NCBI RefSeq assembly: GCF_002162375.1
Contig: NZ_CP021425.1
Location: forward strand, 989,501 to 1,053,500
Direction: 5' to 3'
DNA from: Oleiphilus messinensis
Lineage (GTDB): Bacteria > Pseudomonadota > Gammaproteobacteria > Pseudomonadales > Oleiphilaceae
DNA: 64,000 bases
Of the stretch, positions 59,062-64,000 are shown one piece after another (within the stretch, counting starts at the first letter, position 1; each line of letters starts with the position of its first letter). Both the position numbers and the translations under genes were made by a program. Under the pieces are notes generated by a model. That model was given only the letters and a program-made list of their open reading frames with translations. It searched no databases and was not told the origin of the DNA.

Positions 59062-59931
59062 TTAGCCGAAACCCACCCAGGATTGCATGGCGGGCTCCAT
59101 ACTGTAATTCAAACTTCTAATCGTTTTGCGGGCGATCTCATATTGCAGGGTGATAATCCGAGTGGCTTGTGCGAATAACAGATCCGCTGTTTTGGGATTG
59201 TGTTGCTGGTTACCAGGTAAGGCCATCAGGCGTTTGGTGTAGTCCAGCAATTGATCGTAGCACTGTTCTGATAACAGTTTGTTTTTCAGTTCACCAGAAA
59301 GGTCATGATTCAACCCTTTCAATTCTTCGACAATCTGAATGTGCGCATCGACGATGGATTGACTGAGATAGTCGAGCCGGGAGAGGATGCGATCGTCTCT
59401 TACGGGTGTTGAAACAATATGCACACCCAGGCCTCGACTTTGGGCGATATTTTCGATGAGCTCAGGTATCTTTCGCAGACCCAACAGCACCAGTTGGTTG
59501 TGTTGTACGCTCACATCCAAATGTCCAGTGACTTCGGCGACATCCCATATAAGCTTCAGTACCTGATTAATAAAGTGGCTGTGTAGCAGGAAGCACTCGA
59601 AGGCTGAGTCTTTGCGCCAGTGTTGGGATATCGTCAACCATTCGTTGGTCAGTGCTTTTATCTGTTTTTCACGGAGAGACGAAGGATGGTCTGCTTGCGC
59701 ATGGCTGTATACCGGTAGCTTGACTTTAATCGACTGGAGGTGCCGGTCAATTTCCCGTGACTTAAATACCACCCGAGACTCGAAGAAATTGTTTCCGCCC
59801 AGGACTGCAAGCGTGTAACCACGGTGTTGCTGAATCAATTCCGTGAGTTCCAGTAGCTCGAGCGCGATATCCAGCCCGGCTTGCCTTAGTTTATGTTTTT
59901 CAAATAAGAGTGCTATAGATTGATCATTCAT
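59062..59931 (-). CDS. Putative nitrate/nitrite-sensing NIT-domain protein without ANTAR domain
   Basis: 289 residues, all-helical, no signal peptide. 'LLELTELIQQHRGYTLAVLG' resembles the first helix of NIT domains (LQ-x-x-RG pattern), followed by long helices through the C-terminus. NasR-type regulators are NIT plus an RNA-binding ANTAR domain of ~60 residues. Here the length fits NIT alone and I see no ANTAR signature. It is directly upstream of the nrt operon on the same strand, with its own terminator. It likely senses nitrate and acts through a partner. The family call is moderate; it could be another helical-bundle sensor. Confidence 0.55.
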   Translation of the reverse strand: MNDQSIALLFEKHKLRQAGLDIALELLELTELIQQHRGYTLAVLGGNNFFESRVVFKSREIDRHLQSIKVKLPVYSHAQADHPSSLREKQIKALTNEWLTISQHWRKDSAFECFLLHSHFINQVLKLIWDVAEVTGHLDVSVQHNQLVLLGLRKIPELIENIAQSRGLGVHIVSTPVRDDRILSRLDYLSQSIVDAHIQIVEELKGLNHDLSGELKNKLLSEQCYDQLLDYTKRLMALPGNQQHNPKTADLLFAQATRIITLQYEIARKTIRSLNYSMEPAMQSWVGFG

Positions 59932-60460
59932 GAGACTTAATGTTTTAGTTTAGTTTTGTTATACCTCTTTAGTGGTATCTCCTAAAGCATAAATCAGGCC
60001 ATGTTTTTGCGGAGCGATTCGAATGGGTGAACGTTATGGATTTTATCCCGTTGATTATTTACCCATGGACGTTGGGTAGATTTGTACAATTTGGATAAAT
60101 ACGCTGTTAATTTTCTATTAATGCTCGAAAAAACAAGTAGATATTTCTTTCAAGCGGATGCAGATATTTGCCTTTCCCGGTCATTAAGTTGTTTTCCGCA
60201 CCCCCAAAAGCGTAAAAGTCTGCTTGTTTGGGTTTTTAACTTTGTACTTTTTCGGGCGTGAAATGAGGTTATAATGGCCGCCCTTAAGGTGGGATTGTGT
60301 GAATATTTGGAACGTTTGCACTATAGTGGCGCATTGGGCTGATGCAATTAAGGTGCAATTTGATGCATGGTTCGGATGATTAAAGCGTTCGGGTGTAGAC
60401 TATGTTTAAATTCGCCAGTCACGCCGCCGCGATAATAGTAAATGTTTGGGTAAGCCTTGA
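59932..60460. other. Intergenic region before trmB
   Basis: 529 bases without a gene. It holds divergent promoters. TATAAT at 60270-60275 with a poor TTTTTC -35 (60248-60253) is a candidate trmB promoter. TGCACTATAGTGGCGCA (60317-60333) resembles an NtrC palindrome (10 of 12 conserved positions). Confidence 0.5.
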
Positions 60461-61159
60461 ATGACACAAGATGTAGATGAATTAAAACGCAGACGTATCC
60501 GCAGCTTTGTAATTCGAAGTGGCCGGATGACCACAGGACAGCAGAAAGCTTACGATCAGGGTTGGCCAGAATACGGCCTGACGGTGGATCAAGGGATTCT
60601 GGATTTTGAAGCACTGTTTGGCCGTGAATGTCCACGTGTGCTGGAAATCGGGTTTGGCATGGGTAAATCGCTGGCGCAAATGGCTGCACAGGAACCGGAC
60701 ACCGGGTTCGTCGGAGTAGAAGTACATCCCCCCGGGATAGGTGGACTGTTGTTGGAGATGGAGCAACATAACGTCAGTAATGTACGCATGTATTGCCATG
60801 ATGCAGTGGAAGTGCTGGAACATTGTATTCCAGAGTCGAGTCTGGATCGCGTGCAGCTGTTTTTTCCCGATCCATGGCATAAAAAGCGGCACCATAAGCG
60901 CAGATTGGTGCAACCAAAATTCGTTGATCTGATCCGTACTCGCCTGAAAGTCGGTGGCGTTTTTCACATGGCGACAGACTGGGAAAACTATGCCGAGCAT
61001 ATGATGAAGGTAATGTCAGCTGCACCGGGGTACCAGAATGTAATGGATGCAGGTCAGTATGCCCCCAGGCCAGATAGCCGACCGGTCACCAAATTTGAAA
61101 AGCGTGGAGAGCGCTTGGGGCACGGTGTTTGGGATTTGCTTTTTAAACGTACCGATTAG
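60461..61159 (+). CDS. trmB: tRNA (guanine-N7)-methyltransferase
   Basis: 232 residues. TrmB methylates G46 of tRNA with S-adenosylmethionine. Motif I is '[16 protein letters not shown]'; '[15 protein letters not shown]', '[18 protein letters not shown]' (catalytic/tRNA contact) and '[14 protein letters not shown]' follow the family order. Complete and of usual length. It is convergent with hemW, 30 bases apart. Confidence 0.97.
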   Translation: MTQDVDELKRRRIRSFVIRSGRMTTGQQKAYDQGWPEYGLTVDQGILDFEALFGRECPRVLEIGFGMGKSLAQMAAQEPDTGFVGVEVHPPGIGGLLLEMEQHNVSNVRMYCHDAVEVLEHCIPESSLDRVQLFFPDPWHKKRHHKRRLVQPKFVDLIRTRLKVGGVFHMATDWENYAEHMMKVMSAAPGYQNVMDAGQYAPRPDSRPVTKFEKRGERLGHGVWDLLFKRTD

Positions 61160-61189
61160 GTGCCTGACTTATTATTGCGTCAACAGGTT

Positions 61190-62371
61190 CTAGTTTCCCA
61201 TAAAACAGGACAGTGTTTCATTCAGGAATTTGAAACCCAGTTCCGTTGTTTGCAGGCGGCTGGGTTCGATAAGCCCTTTCGCCCGGGCGGCACTGAGGGG
61301 TTGTATTATTGTGCTTAGCGGTAGACCCGTTCGCGAACGGAACAAATCTGGATTCACGCCCTTAACCAGCCGCAGTGCATTCATCATGAACTCGAACGGA
61401 AGATCTTCCGGTTCAATAATGGATGTGGCTGCAGCAAATTGATGCATGCGCTTCAGGTATGCAGCGGGTTGTCGGGTTTTGTTATAACGCAGGATTTCCA
61501 ACCCGGGTGGCGAGTCTGTTAATTGGCTGACTTTACCGTGAGCGCCTGCACCAATGCCAAGATAGTCGCCAAACTTCCAATAATTGAGATTATGTTTGGC
61601 TTGCAGCCCAGGTTTACTGAAGGCCGACACCTCATATTGTTGAAAACCCGCTTTTGCAAGGCGGGTAAAGCCGGCCAGCTGGATGTCCCAAAGTCGATCA
61701 TCGTCCGGTATGGGTGGGGGGCTGCTGTAGAAGGCCGTGTTCGGCTCTATGGTTAACTGGTACCAACTGAGATGCTGAGGATTGTGACTCAGTGCCTGCT
61801 CTAAATCTTCCAATGCCTCTGTAATATCCTGTGCGGGTAAACCATGCATTAGATCGAGGTTGATATTTTCAAACCCTGCTTTTCGGGCTGCAGTAATGGC
61901 GCTATGGGCTTGTTGCTGATCATGAATACGTCCCAGCACGCTCAAATGTTTGGGGTTGAAACTCTGAATCCCGAGGGATAGACGATTAATTCCCGCATTC
62001 CTGTAGCCATAAAAACGGCGCTCATCCACTGTCCCGGGGTTCGCCTCCATGGTGATCTCGGTAGCAAGATCAAAATGGAGCCGGGTGCGTAGCGCATCAA
62101 ATAATTGTTGATAGAATTGCGGCGTAAGTGTGCTGGGCGTACCGCCACCGATAAAGATTGATTCTAATTTACGGGCTTGCACCCAGTGCAAATCGCTGTC
62201 CAGATCTGCGAGAAGCTGCTGCAAATATTGCTTCTCATCCAGGTCAGACTGCAATGTATGGGAGTTAAAATCACAATACGGACATTTTTTGACGCACCAC
62301 GGGATATGGACATACAAAGACAGTGGAGGAAGTACAATTTCAGAGACCTGTTCGCCTGTATGTGTGGCCAT
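61190..62371 (-). CDS. hemW: Radical SAM heme chaperone HemW
   Basis: 393 residues. The Cys motif C-x3-C-x2-C is at 26-33 ('CVKKCPYC'), with 'IFIGGGTPSTLTP', 'TMEANPGTV' and 'NRLSLGIQSFN' as the radical-SAM core. The C-terminal HemN domain has 'LGIGAGAHGKV' and 'FEFMMNALRLVKGV'. It lacks the extra features of true coproporphyrinogen oxidase HemN and matches HemW in size. HemW hands heme to respiratory enzymes. It forms an operon with rdgB. Confidence 0.93.
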   Translation of the reverse strand: MATHTGEQVSEIVLPPLSLYVHIPWCVKKCPYCDFNSHTLQSDLDEKQYLQQLLADLDSDLHWVQARKLESIFIGGGTPSTLTPQFYQQLFDALRTRLHFDLATEITMEANPGTVDERRFYGYRNAGINRLSLGIQSFNPKHLSVLGRIHDQQQAHSAITAARKAGFENINLDLMHGLPAQDITEALEDLEQALSHNPQHLSWYQLTIEPNTAFYSSPPPIPDDDRLWDIQLAGFTRLAKAGFQQYEVSAFSKPGLQAKHNLNYWKFGDYLGIGAGAHGKVSQLTDSPPGLEILRYNKTRQPAAYLKRMHQFAAATSIIEPEDLPFEFMMNALRLVKGVNPDLFRSRTGLPLSTIIQPLSAARAKGLIEPSRLQTTELGFKFLNETLSCFMGN

Positions 62372-62404
62372 AGTTTAATATCGTGACAATAGTTTAATAT
62401 CGTG
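62370..62404. repeat. Direct repeat overlapping the hemW start
   Basis: ATAGTTTAATATCGTG occurs at 62370-62385 and again at 62389-62404, three bases apart. It overlaps the minus-strand start codon and leader of hemW. Probably a slippage duplication. Confidence 0.7.
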
Positions 62405-62412
62405 CCGCAAGG

Positions 62413-63042
62413 TTACCCTGCGATATCATGGCTGTCGAGCTGGCGATTCAACTTGTCCTGAATCTGCTGTTTGAGTTGTTTCAGGGCCAGACCCCGATGG
62501 CTTCGCTCGTTTTTTGCCTCGGCACTGAGTTCGGCTGCAGTGCAGTTCAGTTCTTCAACCCAGAATACGGGATCGTAACCAAAGCCACCGTTACCGGTAA
62601 TCCGGGTATGGATACGACCTTCCCAGTTGCCCTGGCACACCAAAGGTGTTGGATCTTTTTCGTGCAGCATAAAGACTAAAGCACAATGAAATCGTGCTGA
62701 GCGACCTTCCTCGGGCACCGATTGTAATGCAGACATTAATTTTTCAATGTTGTCCTGATCTGTTGCATTGGGGCCCGCATAACGTGCAGAGAAAATGCCC
62801 GGATTGCCCTGAAGTGCATCGACGACCAGTCCGGAATCATCAGCGAGGGCCGGAAGTCCGGAATACTTACAGGCATTTCGGGCCTTCAGAATTGCATTCT
62901 CGACAAAGCTTTGGCCTGTCTCCTCAACTTCCGGGATGTCAAAATCAGCTTGCGGCAGAACTTGAATATCCAGGGCATTGAGCATGATATTGAACTCGTT
63001 GAGCTTGCCCTTGTTGCTGCTGGCGATGACAACTCTGGTCAT
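62413..63042 (-). CDS. rdgB: XTP/dITP diphosphatase
   Basis: 209 residues of the Ham1/RdgB family, which removes non-canonical purine triphosphates. 'VIASSNKGKLNEF' is the substrate-binding start; 'FVENAILKARNAC', 'ALADDSGLVVDALQGNPGIF' (acidic metal-binding cluster) and 'GNGGFGYDPVFW' are the conserved blocks. It lies between the DUF4426 and hemW genes, the usual gammaproteobacterial order. Confidence 0.96.
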   Translation of the reverse strand: MTRVVIASSNKGKLNEFNIMLNALDIQVLPQADFDIPEVEETGQSFVENAILKARNACKYSGLPALADDSGLVVDALQGNPGIFSARYAGPNATDQDNIEKLMSALQSVPEEGRSARFHCALVFMLHEKDPTPLVCQGNWEGRIHTRITGNGGFGYDPVFWVEELNCTAAELSAEAKNERSHRGLALKQLKQQIQDKLNRQLDSHDIAG

Positions 63043-63156
63043 GGAATAATGCTCCTGAAGTAGTGTGCTGTCTTTATGTGGTCAGTATGCTGACGGTTTG
63101 TTGCGCTATCGAACCGCTGTTTTGCTAGGTTGAAAGTTTTACTAGGTTAAAACGCT

Positions 63157-63633
63157 TTACTGGGCGAAAAAGCTTTGGCTGAATCTCAGTTTTAATGGCC
63201 TTGTGGAGCCATCCGGTGTCGCGTCGAGATTAAATACGAGCAGGTCATTTTCAGAGAACTGAAACTGGCCCAGATAGTAGACTGCTTGACCTTCCGTGAT
63301 CCGGGTAAAGTCGATTTCCCGCTGTTGCTGAACATTATTAGTGATGGTGCCTTTGACTGACGCGGCAACGGGGAGCGGTGTTCCACCACTCTGGTCTGGG
63401 AGTTTGAGTACGGAAACATTTAACAGTGCCAGGGACTTACTGCGAATGATACCGTATTGTTTTGCGACTTCCGGACTCAGGAATGTGCTGTTGAAGGCAT
63501 TGTAATGCACTTCATAACCGTCGAAGATTTCCTTCTGTTCTGCCTGGGTGGCGGGTGGCCAGGCGAGCAGTATCGCACACAGCAGGGTGGCCAGATAAAT
63601 GGCCACATTAGAGGCGTCCAGTCGCATCTTCAT
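63157..63633 (-). CDS. DUF4426 family periplasmic protein
   Basis: 158 residues with a signal sequence ('VAIYLATLLCAILLAWPPA', cut near 'TQA/EQ'). 'YEVHYNAFNSTFLSPEVAKQ', 'KSLALLNVSVLK' and the final 'GSTRPLKLRFSQSFF' match DUF4426, a family of unknown function found between metW and rdgB in many gammaproteobacteria. Probably exported. Confidence 0.88.
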   Translation of the reverse strand: MKMRLDASNVAIYLATLLCAILLAWPPATQAEQKEIFDGYEVHYNAFNSTFLSPEVAKQYGIIRSKSLALLNVSVLKLPDQSGGTPLPVAASVKGTITNNVQQQREIDFTRITEGQAVYYLGQFQFSENDLLVFNLDATPDGSTRPLKLRFSQSFFAQ

Positions 63634-63687
63634 CTCGTTCCCCTTTCTTTTAGTCTCATTACGTTTTATACGTTGGAGTTATCGGCA

Positions 63688-64000
63688 TTAGCGCAGTGAG
63701 CGCGTGACGCGATAGATCGCGATTTCGCCCAACAAGTTTGGCCACATTTTGTTGAACCAGCGATGTCGGTGCTCTCGATCGACCACCGTCCGATTTAAAA
63801 TTCGAATGTTCTTTTTGTAGCACAGCGTTTCGAAATCTTTAAACGTACATAAATGGATGTTTGGTGTATTGTACCATGTATAGGGCAGGGTCTTGGACAT
63901 GGGCATTTTGCCTTTACCGGCCAGGTAATAGCGACAAGTCCAATGGCCAAAATTTGGAAATGTGATGATGCATTCACGTCCAAGGCGAAGCATTTCTTCC
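63688..64000 (-). CDS. metW: MetW methyltransferase, C-terminal part, truncated by window edge
   Basis: About 103 residues visible; the frame stays open to the window end. 'GRECIITFPNFGHWTCRYYL', 'KTLPYTWYNTPNIHLCTFKD' and the basic end 'FNKMWPNLLGEIAIYRVTR' are characteristic of MetW, partner of the homoserine acyltransferase MetX in methionine synthesis. The metX gene would lie beyond the right edge. Confidence 0.95.
   Translation of the reverse strand, partial: EEMLRLGRECIITFPNFGHWTCRYYLAGKGKMPMSKTLPYTWYNTPNIHLCTFKDFETLCYKKNIRILNRTVVDREHRHRWFNKMWPNLLGEIAIYRVTRSLR

Noticed and set aside
1-64000. Searched for insertion sequences, integrases, att sites, tRNA and rRNA genes
   Set aside because: None recognised, so horizontal transfer of the island is not demonstrated by mobile-element remains.

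Overview
The window reads as a chromosome segment of a free-living, probably aquatic gammaproteobacterium. The right end carries a housekeeping block in a familiar gammaproteobacterial order: trmB, hemW, rdgB, a DUF4426 gene and metW. Most proteins resemble families from Pseudomonadales/Oceanospirillales-type bacteria. I cannot name the species. No rRNA, tRNA, CRISPR array, transposase or integrase was found.

Left part (1-16525), export and glycan synthesis. A partial glycosyltransferase is followed by a complete type I secretion system (ABC exporter, HlyD-type adaptor, TolC-type channel; 1205-5892), another glycosyltransferase and a small membrane protein. A seven-gene minus-strand operon runs from 16525 down to 7458. 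It encodes the Wzm/Wzt polysaccharide ABC exporter, a DUF4214-methyltransferase fusion that may terminate the chain, two glycosyltransferases, an AlgI-like MBOAT O-acyltransferase and a membrane-anchored partner protein.

Central part (16526-53219), a surface-protein island. A 1.3 kb promoter region leads into a 2,760-residue RTX protein with an N-terminal DUF4214 region, an Asp-Thr tandem repeat and two copies of a C-terminal domain. It is followed by a 927-residue RTX/Calx-beta protein, a TPR-SPINDLY O-GlcNAc transferase and an eight-repeat Sec-exported DUF4214 protein. After these come a hydrolase-TPR protein, an AMMECR1-like/toroid protein, two minimal two-domain proteins, a choice-of-anchor-L RTX protein, a beta-propeller protein, a serralysin-type metalloprotease, a DUF4214-cyclophilin fusion, a DUF6447 protein, another DUF4214 protein and a SapC-family protein. 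Two recurring modules tie the island together. A ~110-residue module occurs eight times in six proteins. A ~100-residue C-terminal domain occurs four times in three proteins, with two diverged relatives. The likely picture is an S-layer-like, glycosylated cell surface: the T1SS exports the signal-less proteins, Sec exports helpers, and SapC and the glycan genes support assembly or decoration.

Right part (53220-64000). An NAD-dependent epimerase and a small secreted protein precede a nitrate ABC transporter operon (nrtA-nrtB-nrtD, minus strand) with a putative nitrate-sensing NIT-only protein upstream, then the housekeeping block. The nrt upstream region has paired TGCAC half-sites and a weak sigma-54-like element, suggesting nitrogen control.

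The most novel feature is the module-sharing surface system. Closely similar C-terminal domains sit both on signal-less (T1SS-type) proteins and on a cysteine-rich protein with a Sec signal peptide. This suggests the domain serves surface assembly rather than acting only as a secretion signal.
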